64,000 nt of DNA from assembly GCA_046533095.1 (NCBI GenBank), contig JAJQRA010000014.1, positions 1 through 64,000 on the forward strand. Reading direction: 5' to 3'. The translations under genes and the position numbers were made by a program. Positions 53,176 through 62,150 of the stretch are shown piece after piece. The notes beneath the pieces are model-generated. The model saw nothing but the letters and a program-made list of their open reading frames with translations. It made no database searches and was not told the DNA's origin. Source of the stretch: ZAX-1 sp046533095. GTDB lineage: Bacteria; Bacillota; Clostridia; Lachnospirales; Lachnospiraceae. The first letter of the stretch is position 1; each line of letters opens with the position of its first letter.

Positions 53176-53306
53176 AGACTTTGATTTGAACTATTGCAAT
53201 GTATTTTTTAAGGATGATGTATTTAAGATGTAGTTGCATATGAAAATGTTGAATAGAGCCAGAAAGAAATGGTTGATTTTAGAAATGGAAATTAGGTGGA
53301 ATATGA

Positions 53307-54440
53307 ATGCAATTTGAGAGGCTGAATGAGTATATATTAGCAAAACACAATATAGTTCCAGGACATCAAGCTGCCGACATCGTTTAGGTGGCTTCAAATC
53401 ATGTGGGTCTTCATGCAGCAAGAATTATGACACCCTATACAACACTTTGCTCGAGGCTAACATCGTATTCTCCAGAGATGTTGACATCATCTCTATATGA
53501 GAAAAAGCAATTAATAAAGCTTAGGTGTATGAGGGCAACCCTTCACATTGTTCCTCATGATTTAGCCGGAATCGTACATATGGCGACATTACGCCTTCGG
53601 CTGGTGTCATGCTTTTCATATTTCACAAAAAACAACATACCTAGGGAAGTCATCGAGCAATTTCAAGGAATACTTAACGACTATGTTTGTATTCCTCAAA
53701 AAGCAATTGACCTTGAAACTCTTATAATCAATCAGCTAAGTATTGACGATAATCAAAAGCAACTCTGTGCAAAAAAGGTACTGAAGTACTTTTGGGAAAT
53801 GGGCACATTATGCTATGTTAATGTTGCCAAAGATTGGGAAAAAGAAGAACGAAGATATGCACTTACAAAAAAATACTATCCTGGATTATATTTGTCAGAG
53901 CTTTCGATAGACGAAGCGCAGGATCAATTGGCCTACTATTATTTGAAGCGATTCGGTCCCGCTACGGTAAAGGATTTTGCTTGGTGGAGTGGCCTTAGTG
54001 CAAAGGTTATGCTGGACTACATAAAAAAAACAGGGGATCTTGTTGTATCAATACAATTCAATGGGTTAAAATCTGAATTTTACATGTTAGCGGAAGAGTA
54101 TGACATGCTGCATTCGTACCATTGTATGAATACGGGTTGGGTATCCTTATTGGCATATGAAGATCCTTCGCTAAAAGGTTATTATGAATCAAGGGTTCGG
54201 TATGTTGATGAGCGATTTTACAATCTCTTTTTTAATCAAATAGGCGAAGTAAGGGCTGGAGTCATGCACAATGGAAAAGCAATTGGCATTTGGGGATGGG
54301 ACAAAAAGAAAAAACATGTAATTATTGAGTACTTTAGTCTTGTAGCTGAGGAAATTAAGAGAAAGGTTAATAAAGTCAAAGAAGCGTATGAGTCCATGCT
54401 TTTTCCAAGAAGGCAACTCACTTTTTTCGATGAATCGTAA
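53307..54440 (+). pseudogene. Winged-helix DNA-binding protein (AlkX/YcaQ-like) with an in-frame amber stop
   Basis: A 377-codon gene of the PF06224 winged-helix family, related to DNA glycosylases of the YcaQ kind. It begins MQFERLNEYILAKHNIVPGH and continues to DIV, where TAG occurs at 53385-53387, then VASNHVGLHAARIMTPYTTL in the same frame to the stop at 54440. Family members have a charged or polar residue at that position (from memory), so CAG-to-TAG or AAG-to-TAG is likely. Downstream motifs FGPATVKDFAWWSGL and RVRYVDERFYN are intact. It is a nonsense mutant, unless readthrough or reinitiation at GTG 53388 makes protein. Confidence 0.75.
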
Positions 54441-54560
54441 AACAGCATGAACGAGAATCTAATATTTATTTGACAGTTTTGTCGAATAGGAAAGCTTAAA
54501 ACGAAATGACCTTACGCACAATAGGACATTTGTATAGCATCGACAGTATTGATGACGATA
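54441..54560. other. Intergenic upstream of the repeat
   Basis: No gene is seen. It leads into the duplication at 54561. Confidence 0.4.
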
Positions 54561-54691
54561 TCAAGCATGATGTTGCAAAATGTGAAATTATATCGTTTGC
54601 TATTGTAAATAAGTACATGCTCTTTATCAAGCATGATGTTGCAAAATGTGAAATTATATCGTTTACTATTGTAAATAAGTACATGCTCTTA
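54561..54691. repeat. 66-bp tandem duplication (EIISFAI element)
   Basis: The block ATCAAGCATGATGTTGCAAA, ATGTGAAATTATATCGTTTG, ... AATAAGTACATGCTCTT occurs twice with a period of 66 bases (54561 and 54627), differing at one or two bases. Because 66 is a multiple of three both copies keep one reading frame (HDVAKCEIISFAIVNKYML). It shares a core with the fragment at 34979-35020. Confidence 0.9.
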
Positions 54692-54790
54692 TATAATTTA
54701 AGGAAACAAACGAAAATTCAACGAAAAAATGATTGCTAGCCCTATCCATGAAAAGAGAACGGCAGCTTTATTTTACAGGAGGAAGAAATA

Positions 54791-56332
54791 TTGAGTCAGG
54801 AAACAATCATTGTACTCGACTGTGGCGGGCAGTACAATCAACTTATTGCAAGAAGGGTTCGTGAATGCAATGTGTATTGCGAGGTTTTGCCATACACTAC
54901 GTCTATAGATGAGATTAAGGCTATTGGACCTAAAGGCATTATTTTTACCGGAGGACCAAACAGTGTATACGAAGAAACGTCGCCTCGTTGTGAGAAAGGA
55001 ATTTTTGAATTAGGAATTCCGATTCTTGGTATTTGCTATGGGTCGCAATTAGTGGCATATATGCTGGGTGGAAAAGTAGAAACCGCACCAGTTAGTGAAT
55101 ATGGACATACAGAGGTAGAGGTGGATACGCAGGATATTTTATTTGAAGGAGTTTCGAAAAGAACGGTATGCTGGATGAGCCATACGGACTATATTTCGGT
55201 ATTGCCATTTGGCTTTAAAAGGACAGCTTTTACACCTTCCTGTTCAAATGCTGCGATGTCCTATGCAGAAAAAAAATTATATGCAACGCAATTTCATCCG
55301 GAGGTGGTACACACAAAAGAAGGCATGAAAATGATTGAAAACTTCGTTTTTAAAATATGTACCTGTGCTGGCGACTGGAAAATGGATTCTTTTGTAGAAA
55401 CAACAGTTCAGTCGCTAAAAAATAAAATAGGAACAGGCAAGGTACTTTGTGCATTGTCCGGAGGAGTAGATTCCTCTGTTGCGGCGGTTATGCTTTCAAA
55501 AGCAATAGGAAAGCAGCTGACCTGTGTATTTGTTGACCATGGGCTTCTTCGCAAAAACGAAGGAGATGAAGTGGAAGCAGTGTTTGGTCCGAAAGGATCT
55601 TATGAATTGAATTTTATACGTGTAGATGCTCAGAAACGATATTATGGCAAATTAAAAGGGATAAAAGATCCGGAAGAAAAGCGAAAAATAATCGGGGCTG
55701 AATTTATCCGCATTTTTGAAGAAGAGGCAAAAAAAATTGGGGCGGTCGATTATCTCGTGCAGGGAACAATTTATCCTGACGTGATAGAGTCAGGTCTGGG
55801 AAAATCAGCAGTTATCAAATCGCATCACAATGTGGGTGGGCTTCCGGATGTTGTAGATTTTAAAGAAATTATAGAACCGCTTCGTATGCTTTTTAAAGAT
55901 GAAGTGCGTAAAGCCGGACTGGAACTAGGCATCCCGAAACATCTGGTATTTCGTCAGCCATTCCCAGGGCCAGGTCTTGGCATTCGAATTATTGGCGAAG
56001 TAACAGAAGAGAAAGTAAAGATTGTTCAGGAGGCAGACTATATTTACCGTGAAGAAATTGCAAAAGCCGGAATTGAGGAAGAATTGGGGCAATATTTTGC
56101 AGCATTGACAAATATGCGCTCCGTGGGCGTTATGGGAGATTTCCGTACCTACGATTATGCGGTTGTACTTCGTGCGGTGAATACCTCCGACTTTATGACA
56201 GCAGAAGCGGCACAGCTTCCGTGGGAAGTGCTTTCTAAGGTGACGAACCGTATTGTAAATGAAGTGAAGGGCGTGAACCGGATACTGTATGATTGTACGG
56301 GGAAACCACCGGGGACGATTGAATTCGAATAA
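54791..56332 (+). CDS. guaA: GMP synthase (glutamine-hydrolysing)
   Basis: A 513-residue enzyme that converts XMP to GMP. The N-terminal glutamine amidotransferase domain has GGPNSVYEE, the catalytic Cys in GICYGSQL and HPE in FHPEVVH; the ATP pyrophosphatase loop is SGGVDSSV; the dimer domain ends with VNRILYDCTGKPPGTIEFE, typical of GuaA. The start is TTG at 54791 after ACAGGAGGAAGAAATA. A terminator follows. The gene is core and serves as an anchor for the location of surrounding accessory DNA. Confidence 0.97.
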   Translation: MSQETIIVLDCGGQYNQLIARRVRECNVYCEVLPYTTSIDEIKAIGPKGIIFTGGPNSVYEETSPRCEKGIFELGIPILGICYGSQLVAYMLGGKVETAPVSEYGHTEVEVDTQDILFEGVSKRTVCWMSHTDYISVLPFGFKRTAFTPSCSNAAMSYAEKKLYATQFHPEVVHTKEGMKMIENFVFKICTCAGDWKMDSFVETTVQSLKNKIGTGKVLCALSGGVDSSVAAVMLSKAIGKQLTCVFVDHGLLRKNEGDEVEAVFGPKGSYELNFIRVDAQKRYYGKLKGIKDPEEKRKIIGAEFIRIFEEEAKKIGAVDYLVQGTIYPDVIESGLGKSAVIKSHHNVGGLPDVVDFKEIIEPLRMLFKDEVRKAGLELGIPKHLVFRQPFPGPGLGIRIIGEVTEEKVKIVQEADYIYREEIAKAGIEEELGQYFAALTNMRSVGVMGDFRTYDYAVVLRAVNTSDFMTAEAAQLPWEVLSKVTNRIVNEVKGVNRILYDCTGKPPGTIEFE

Positions 56333-56340
56333 TTAAAAAG

Positions 56341-56377
56341 AGCCTGTAAACCCAGTATTTATGAGGGTTTGCAGGCT
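56341..56377 (+). terminator. Terminator after guaA
   Basis: AGCCTGTAAACCC pairs with GGGTTTGCAGGCT (one mismatch), followed by TTCTTT. It is nine bases past the guaA stop. Confidence 0.85.
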
Positions 56378-56434
56378 TTCTTTGTGTTTCGTGACAATCA
56401 AATGACAATACTTTTTGAAAAACTATCCGAGTAA

Positions 56435-56862
56435 TTATATAAATTTATCTGAAAGAGAAGTTATTGATTTATTGATATTTTTAAGAGCAGATAATTCATC
56501 TTTTATTTGAGGCTCCATTGTTAATGGATTTCCGATGAAATCTATGTCAATTGAATAGCTTTCTGTAATAGTTTTGCCACATGTTTCATAACAAATTTTA
56601 ATATCTAATTTCTTATCTGGATATGAACGAAAGTCAAACCAGGAGTGAAATGTACTTACTCCATTTTTTGAAATATAAAAAAACAAGATGCCCTCTATTC
56701 TGTTCAAAATATTGGCCTTTTTGTTCTGATAATTGTTTTTTCATTTCTTTTAGATTTTGGTAAGTAAAATATATTGCAATTACTGAACCGATAAATGTTG
56801 ATAGGCTAAGAATTAAGCCAATTAAATTGAAATAATGTTAAATGCCATTCTGCTGGTGTCAT
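56435..56862 (-). pseudogene. Membrane-anchored hypothetical protein, frameshifted
   Basis: On the minus strand a start at 56862 (MTPAEWHL) is followed after a frame break by NLIGLILSLSTFIGSVIAIY, FTYQNLKEMKKQLSEQKGQYF, then a second break near 56690 in a T-run, and FFYISKNGVSTFHSWFDFRS to the stop at 56435. The whole would be one protein of about 140 residues with one membrane helix and a small beta domain, a shape common beside restriction and phage-defence genes. Two frame breaks make it nonfunctional. Confidence 0.55.
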
Positions 56863-57014
56863 ATGTACGCTCCTTGGGTTATTGTATTTTTTGCAAATTA
56901 TATGATTTTATATATTAAAATCTTTTGAGACTAAAACAGGTGTTTTGAAAGATAGTCCAGGACAAGATTACATCCTTCACATTACTAATGAAAAGGGCGA
57001 TGAAGAATAAGCTA
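56863..57014. other. Intergenic with a possible coding tail
   Basis: A stretch at about 56935-57008 reads KTGVLKDSPGQDYILHITNE and then stops, resembling the end of a lost gene. No start is seen. Confidence 0.35.
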
Positions 57015-57281
57015 ATGGAAGATATCGGATTTGAAGATATAAACGCTCTTCATCAGTGGTATGATAAACTACAGGTTCCCAAAACAGAAAATGTATTTGT
57101 GAATTTAATTGATTCACATGCAAAGGAAATCAAGGAACGGAAAAAGAGAAGCCAAGAAAAGTATAATGAAAGATTACTTTTTTTATTAAGAAGTTCAGTA
57201 GGAGGCGCATACAATAAGAAAGATGATACTGTGTTAACAATTAATGTATCAGAAAAGATAGGCAAGCGTATATTTTTATGA
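57015..57281 (+). CDS. Unknown protein A upstream of the restriction gene
   Basis: An 88-residue ORF beginning MEDIGFEDINALHQWYDKLQ, with a basic middle (KEIKERKKRSQEKYNERLLF) and ending VSEKIGKRIFL. No known family. ATG at 57015 has a weak site; a start at 56988 is possible. Its stop overlaps the ATG of the next ORF (ATGA). The position just before the restriction gene suggests it may belong to the restriction-modification system. Confidence 0.45.
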   Translation: MEDIGFEDINALHQWYDKLQVPKTENVFVNLIDSHAKEIKERKKRSQEKYNERLLFLLRSSVGGAYNKKDDTVLTINVSEKIGKRIFL

Positions 57282-57586
57282 ACTATTTTATTAGAGTGGT
57301 ACAAACTTCTGGTGGGCATGTGCAGGTGGAATATATGGATAAGGATAATACCTGTCTACGGTGGAGTAGAGTATCTGGAAATTGTAAGCTGTATGAGAAA
57401 CAAGTTAAATATCGACAATTAGGGGGTATGCGATCAGGTTCTATGCAGTCGGCATATGAGTCTGTTTACACCGGGGAATTAGTTTTGGAAGTATATCTTG
57501 AAAATGGATATGGTGATTTTGCGTTCTCGGATACATCAGAGAAGAGCTTGGAAGACCAAATTGGTGAAATTTTCAGGAATATATGA
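57278..57586 (+). CDS. Unknown protein B upstream of the restriction gene
   Basis: A 102-residue ORF, MNYFIRVVQTSGGHVQVEYM, ... QIGEIFRNI. It is strand-rich at first with acidic C-terminus and no known family. It overlaps the previous ORF by four bases, so the two are either coupled partners or one gene with a frameshift. It ends about 60 bases before the restriction endonuclease. Confidence 0.45.
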   Translation: MNYFIRVVQTSGGHVQVEYMDKDNTCLRWSRVSGNCKLYEKQVKYRQLGGMRSGSMQSAYESVYTGELVLEVYLENGYGDFAFSDTSEKSLEDQIGEIFRNI

Positions 57587-57647
57587 TGAAATTTCAGAAA
57601 AAATATGATAGAATATTGACAGAGATTGAAACACTCTAAAAGGGAAA

Positions 57648-58217
57648 ATGCCCGTATATAATGAATTTGGCTATATTATAATTGACGATGCTCGCATTGA
57701 TGAAACATGTAACGCATACTTTAAATGGAAAGATCTAAACACATATATCTCTAATAACAGTCATAGAGGTATAAATATGCCTGATGCAATTAGCGAGCCT
57801 ATGGGGTGCTATTGCCTTGACTTAATGTGGAATAGAGGTAGTGAGGTTGGCGATGCAACAGACCCCAAAACGAGGAATAAGATAGAGTTTAAAGCAACTT
57901 CCCGATTTGAAGGAGACTTATCTTCCTTTGGACCGAAAAGTGAATTTGATGATCTCGTGTTTTTACGTTTTAAACTGAATGAAAATCTCTTATATATTTA
58001 TGATTTACATGTAAATTCAGGTGATTTTGGAAAATATCCAGCTAATAGTAAAGAGTCAATACAAGATCAAAAGAACCAAGGAAGAAGGCCACATGTAAGT
58101 TTACAACGATTGTTTGTGGAAGAAAAACAATTACAACCAGATGTTATCTTTGATATAAGAAAATGCAAAGCATATGACAGAATGTCAGCATACTATAAAA
58201 AGATGCTTCTAATATAA
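57648..58217 (+). CDS. Type II restriction endonuclease, Bsp6I family (predicted GC^NGC)
   Basis: A 189-residue protein. The segment DISNNSHRGINMPDAISEPMG-like text (actual: NNSHRGINMPDAISEPMGCY) followed by GDATDPKTRNKIEFKATSRF is the catalytic PD...E.K signature (D in ISEP-MGC region, IEFKA) of the Bsp6I group, and FDDLVFLRF, RRPHVSLQ and IFDIRKCK agree. It would cleave at GCNGC. The start follows AAAGGGAAA. A C5-methyltransferase gene follows, as in the Bsp6I system. Family assignment is from memory. Confidence 0.78.
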   Translation: MPVYNEFGYIIIDDARIDETCNAYFKWKDLNTYISNNSHRGINMPDAISEPMGCYCLDLMWNRGSEVGDATDPKTRNKIEFKATSRFEGDLSSFGPKSEFDDLVFLRFKLNENLLYIYDLHVNSGDFGKYPANSKESIQDQKNQGRRPHVSLQRLFVEEKQLQPDVIFDIRKCKAYDRMSAYYKKMLLI

Positions 58218-58262
58218 GCAGAAAGGTAGAGTGTTTCTATCTCTCTTTTTTGCAAGTATTTA

Positions 58263-58291
58263 TTGCGGCGCGTCGCAATTTTTGCTATAAC
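58263..58291 (+). promoter_or_regulatory. Methyltransferase promoter with a GCNGC site in its -35 box
   Basis: -35 TTGCGG at 58263-58268 and -10 TATAAC at 58286-58291, spacing 17, upstream of AAGGAGGAC and the methyltransferase ATG. The -35 box overlaps GCGGC (58265-58269), which fits the predicted restriction target. The sequence ATTGCGGCGCGTCGCAATTT is also a small hairpin with T tail, perhaps the end of the restriction gene. Confidence 0.6.
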
Positions 58292-58337
58292 GTGCAAATA
58301 GCATATACCAAAAAATTTAGTCAAGGAGGACATTAAA

Positions 58338-59303
58338 ATGTTAAAATGTGCGTCTTTTTTTGCAGGAGTGGGCGGAATTGATAAAGGCTTTGAGAGCACA
58401 GATTATTTTAAGGTAATTTATGCAAATGAGTTTGATGAATATCCAGTAAAAACTTATGAAGCAAATTCAGATCTTAAAGTAGATTGTAGGGATGTTCATG
58501 ATGTTAAAGTCGATGAAATTCCTGATTTTGATGTAATGCTTGCAGGTTTTCCTTGCCAAGCTTTCAGTGTAGCTGGTTATAGGAAGGGATTTGCAGACGA
58601 AAAAGGGAGAGGAGCTTTATTTTTTGAATTAGTACGAATTATCAAAGCAAAAAAACCAGAAATAATATTTTTAGAAAATGTAAAAAACTTAGTGGGCCAT
58701 GATAACGGAAATACGTTTGCAGTCATTATTAATGAATTAAAAAAAGAAAAATATCATCTTAAATATGCTGTATTAAACGCAATGGAGTATGGAAACATCC
58801 CACAGAATAGAGAAAGAATATATATAGTGGCATTCAAAAATAAGGAAGTGTATAAAAATTTTGAATTTCCAATGCCGATTCCATTGACTAAGAAATTGTC
58901 AGATGTTATAGATTTTAAGAAACAAAAAGATGAAAAATATTATTATAGACAAGGCAAATATAAAGGATATTTGTACGAAAAATTAGTAGAAGCCATGGAC
59001 GATGAAAATGCAATCTATCAATGGAGAAGAAAATATGTAAGAAAAAATAAAAGTGGAGTTGTACCAACGTTAACCGCAAACCAAGGAGAGGGTGGACATA
59101 ATGTCTGCTTAATCAAAACAAAGGTGGGCATTCGCAAAATGACACCCCATGAATGTTTTAATACGCAGGGATTTACAAAGAAATTCAAACTACCAAAGAA
59201 TATGAGCGATGCAAGATTATATAAGCAGGCAGGGAATTCTGTTTGTGTTGCGGTCATTGAAAGAATTGCAAAATGCATAGTGGATGCGTATAAAGAGAAG
59301 TAG
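58338..59303 (+). CDS. DNA (cytosine-5) methyltransferase, M.Bsp6I-like
   Basis: A 321-residue C5-methyltransferase that protects host DNA from the neighbouring nuclease. The motifs are all there in order: I (SFFAGVGGIDKGF), IV with catalytic Cys in GFPCQAFSVAGYRKGF, VI (FLENVKNL), VIII (NIPQNRERIYIVA), IX (LTANQGEGGH), X (YKQAGNSVCVAVIERIA). A short target-recognition region lies between VIII and IX. The start follows CAAGGAGGACATTAAA. Length and order match M.Bsp6I (about 315 residues, from memory). Confidence 0.9.
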   Translation: MLKCASFFAGVGGIDKGFESTDYFKVIYANEFDEYPVKTYEANSDLKVDCRDVHDVKVDEIPDFDVMLAGFPCQAFSVAGYRKGFADEKGRGALFFELVRIIKAKKPEIIFLENVKNLVGHDNGNTFAVIINELKKEKYHLKYAVLNAMEYGNIPQNRERIYIVAFKNKEVYKNFEFPMPIPLTKKLSDVIDFKKQKDEKYYYRQGKYKGYLYEKLVEAMDDENAIYQWRRKYVRKNKSGVVPTLTANQGEGGHNVCLIKTKVGIRKMTPHECFNTQGFTKKFKLPKNMSDARLYKQAGNSVCVAVIERIAKCIVDAYKEK

Positions 59304-59431
59304 CTATCCAAAGAAGAGATAGGATAAAGTTAAAATCTGGTTAGAATACAGGAAATTTATTATCAGGAGTACATCTGTTGATTATGCAACGAAAAGCGTG
59401 AAGAGCTAATATAAATAGATGATTGCGAAAC

Positions 59432-60472
59432 ATGTTCGAAATCTTGGCACAAAGCAAGAGTTATGATGAGAAGAAGCAAATATTGAAACAACTGGTGTTG
59501 CGTGGAAGCAATCAAACTTTTGATAGCCTTTCTTCACAGTACCAATTAGATAAGTTTGCTTTTACAAAATTACGATCGGTATATAGACAAAGAGCAGGGC
59601 GTGAATTGGAGGATGGGGATTTCTTGTCATTTGGATTAGTGGATGAAAACGATATGCTGACCAATGCAAGTGCACTTTTAGCTGACGAATCGCCAATAAG
59701 ACAGTCAAGACTATTCTGTACAAGGTGGTATGGTTTAGATAAAGCATCTGGAACGATGGATGCAATTGACGATAAAGAATTTAGCGGGAGCTTGGTCACA
59801 TTGCTTCAAAGTGGAGAGGAGTTTGTCAGAAACAATTCCAAGAAGCGTTGGAAGAAAACGGCGACCGGACGTGATGAAATGTCAGACTACCCAGAAAGAG
59901 CTGCCTTGGAATGCATCGTAAATGGATTGATCCATCGAGATTATCTTGAACTTGGCAGTGAAGTTCATATTGATATGTTTGACGATAGATTGGAAATATA
60001 TTCACCTGGTGGAATGTATGATGGTTCATGTGTGCAAAATCTTGATACAGACAAAATCCCTTCACAAAGAAGAAACCCAATTATAGCTGATATGTTCAAT
60101 CATATGAATTATATGGAGCGTCGTGGTAGCGGTTTAAAAAAAATTAAGGGCGATTATCAGAAAGAAGTGAATTATAGGGGAAATTTTAACCCCAAATTCT
60201 ACTCGAATAATAAATCATTTTGGGTTACACTGTATAATCTAAATTATGATGTACCGATAGAAGAAGCTTCTGAAGCAAAACTTGATTTGTGTCAGGATAA
60301 ACTTGATTTTGATAAAAGCAAACTTGATTTGACTCAAATAAACTTGATTTTGATGAGAACAAACTTGAACCCAAATGAAACTGCTTTGTCAAGGACTTCC
60401 CGTATTCACAAAAATTTTACAAATTCGTTCTTGATAAATCAATCATATAAATATATAATTGATTTAGTTTAG
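59432..60472 (+). pseudogene. ATP-binding Schlafen/AlbA-type DNA-binding protein, truncated
   Basis: The C-terminal two-thirds of a RecG-like/AlbA_2 transcriptional regulator. It retains GREMSDYPERAALECIVNGLIHRDY (actual text: GRDEMSDYPERAALECIVNG, LIHRDYLELGSEVHIDMFD), the ATP-binding region with EIYSPGGM, and ERRGSGLKKI. The N-terminal AlbA_2 DNA-binding domain with EFK motif is missing. After residue 280 the sequence turns into a poor repeat (KLDLCQDKLDFDKSKLDLTQ), suggesting a frame change at the C-terminus. Probably nonfunctional. Confidence 0.65.
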
Positions 60473-60490
60473 CTGTTAGGAGGGGTACAG

Positions 60491-60922
60491 GTGGCATACT
60501 CAACTGAATTTTCGAGGGCAGTCGCAATCAGCCTTTTTATCAATTTAAAGACGGAAGAGTTCAAATTAGAATATGTATCAACAAAGGTAATTGCCGAATA
60601 TATGAAAATACCTGCTCCTACAATCGTCAGAATACTGAAAAGCCTAAGTGATGCAGGAATTACAACAACAAAGGAAGGGGCTAATGGAGGAGTTCTTTTG
60701 GCAAAGCCTGTCGCAAAAATTACGTTATTAGACATATTTCTGGCTATTGAGCACGGACATCTGTTTAAGACGGAAATTGGTTTCATCATTGACCTTCCGC
60801 GAGTCGAGCATTATAAGGGGCTCATCATAAATCATATGAAAGATGCGGAGGACGCGATGAAACAATCATTGCAAAAAACAACGCTTGCGGATATTGTCAA
60901 AGACGCTGAAAGTTCCGTATAG
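60491..60922 (+). CDS. Rrf2 family transcriptional regulator
   Basis: A 143-residue winged-helix protein. It starts MAYSTEFSRAVAISLFINLK, with the helix-turn-helix at about 25-60 (YVSTKVIAEYMKIPAPTIVRILKSL) and the wing AGITTTKEGANGGVLLAKP. It lacks the three-cysteine cluster of iron-sulfur Rrf2 proteins, so it is a ligand or redox-independent type. GTG start after TAGGAGGGGTACAG. It likely controls the SDR gene downstream. Confidence 0.9.
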   Translation: MAYSTEFSRAVAISLFINLKTEEFKLEYVSTKVIAEYMKIPAPTIVRILKSLSDAGITTTKEGANGGVLLAKPVAKITLLDIFLAIEHGHLFKTEIGFIIDLPRVEHYKGLIINHMKDAEDAMKQSLQKTTLADIVKDAESSV

Positions 60923-61018
60923 TTCAAAATAGGCAATTATTTTGTCCGAAACGATATAAATTGATGATTGAGTTTATCTAATTCCGTATATAAAATAAAA
61001 TTCGAGGAGGAAAAGAAA

Positions 61019-61903
61019 ATGCGTTTATTTATTACAGGTGGTACAGGGTTCATTGGCTCTGCTGTGGTTAAGGAACTACTGGAATCGGGGTATGAAGTGG
61101 TCGGTCTGGCCCGTTTCGAATCAGCGGCGCAAATACTGAGAAAGGCGGGAGCGTTGGTTTTTGAAGGGTCGCTTGAAGATGTTGACAGCTTAAAGCGTGG
61201 GGCAGAACTTGCCGATGCTGTTATTCACACTGCGTTTATTCACAATTTTGCGGATTTTGGCGCGGCGGTTGAAATCGACAGGCAGGCGATAGAAGCCATC
61301 GGCGAGGTGCTGTCAGGGTCAAACCGCCCTTTTATTGTAACTTCCGGCGTTCCGACCGGGGAAAACGGACAAATTGTTACTGAGGATACCGACTCAATTC
61401 CCATGAGGTTTCCTCGTTTATCAGAAGCGGCCGCACTTCCGTTTGCGGAGCGTGGCGTTCGTGTGTCCATCGTTCGCCCATCACGATTCGTACATGGCAA
61501 AGCAAATCATGGGTTCATTACACGGCTCATTGAGATTGCTCGTGAATCCGGGCAATCGGCCTATGTCGGGACTGGCGAAAACTGCATCCATGCAGCTCAC
61601 TATTTAGATGTGGCTACGCTTTTCCGATTGGCGCTTGAAAAAGGAACCGCCGGAGCAAGGTATCAGGCGGTTTCTGATTCAGGAATAGAATTCCGTAAGG
61701 TTGCGGAGGTGATTGCAGAAAAATTGAATATCCCCGCCGTTTCAATACCAAATGATGAAGCGATGAGCCGTTTTGGGTTCTTAGGTGGAATTATAAGCGC
61801 GGATAATCCCGCTTCAAGTGTAATTACTCAAAATACGCTCGATTGGCAACCGACACACCCTTCGATTTTGGAGGACTTAACAAACGATTTTTATTACGCA
61901 TAG
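61019..61903 (+). CDS. NAD(P)-binding SDR/atypical epimerase
   Basis: A 294-residue Rossmann protein of the extended/atypical SDR class. The cofactor motif is GGTGFIGSAV; the YxxxK pair is not obvious, but the family is recognised by VTSGVPTGENG, RPSRFVHG and the HYLDVATLF strand. Such proteins, induced with Rrf2-type regulators, probably reduce or epimerise small metabolites. The start at 61019 follows AGGAGGAAAAGAAA; an upstream in-frame start at 60968 is rejected. Confidence 0.85.
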   Translation: MRLFITGGTGFIGSAVVKELLESGYEVVGLARFESAAQILRKAGALVFEGSLEDVDSLKRGAELADAVIHTAFIHNFADFGAAVEIDRQAIEAIGEVLSGSNRPFIVTSGVPTGENGQIVTEDTDSIPMRFPRLSEAAALPFAERGVRVSIVRPSRFVHGKANHGFITRLIEIARESGQSAYVGTGENCIHAAHYLDVATLFRLALEKGTAGARYQAVSDSGIEFRKVAEVIAEKLNIPAVSIPNDEAMSRFGFLGGIISADNPASSVITQNTLDWQPTHPSILEDLTNDFYYA

Positions 61904-62018
61904 ATGATGTAAAACGGTTCTAAGGGGTAAGCAATAGGATTGTTTTGCAGGCGCAATCCAAATCTCATTGCCGACAGGCTGAAAGTTAAGCAGAGCGCGC
62001 AACGTCTCCATGATTGAC
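61904..62018. other. Intergenic
   Basis: No gene is seen. The gap ends in a terminator. Confidence 0.4.
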
Positions 62019-62063
62019 AACGCACCGAGGGGCTTTTAGGGCTTTCTGCAGGGTGCGTTTTTT
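62019..62063 (+). terminator. Terminator after the SDR gene
   Basis: AACGCACC pairs with GGGTGCGTT around a loop of about 20 bases, followed by TTTTT. Confidence 0.75.
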
Positions 62064-62099
62064 GTGGAAAATATATTTTCAAAAACATAAAAATAATGC

Positions 62100-62130
62100 T
62101 TGCTCGTGACGTAACGTAATGTGATATACT
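62100..62130 (+). promoter_or_regulatory. MerR-type promoter with 19-bp spacer
   Basis: TTGCTC at 62100-62105 and TATACT at 62125-62130 are separated by 19 bases, which is the elongated spacer bound by MerR activators, and the spacer carries the inverted repeat GACGTAACGT. It precedes the MerR gene, so the regulator probably controls its own operon. Confidence 0.8.
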
Positions 62131-62150
62131 TTTTTCAGGAGGGGAAGGCG

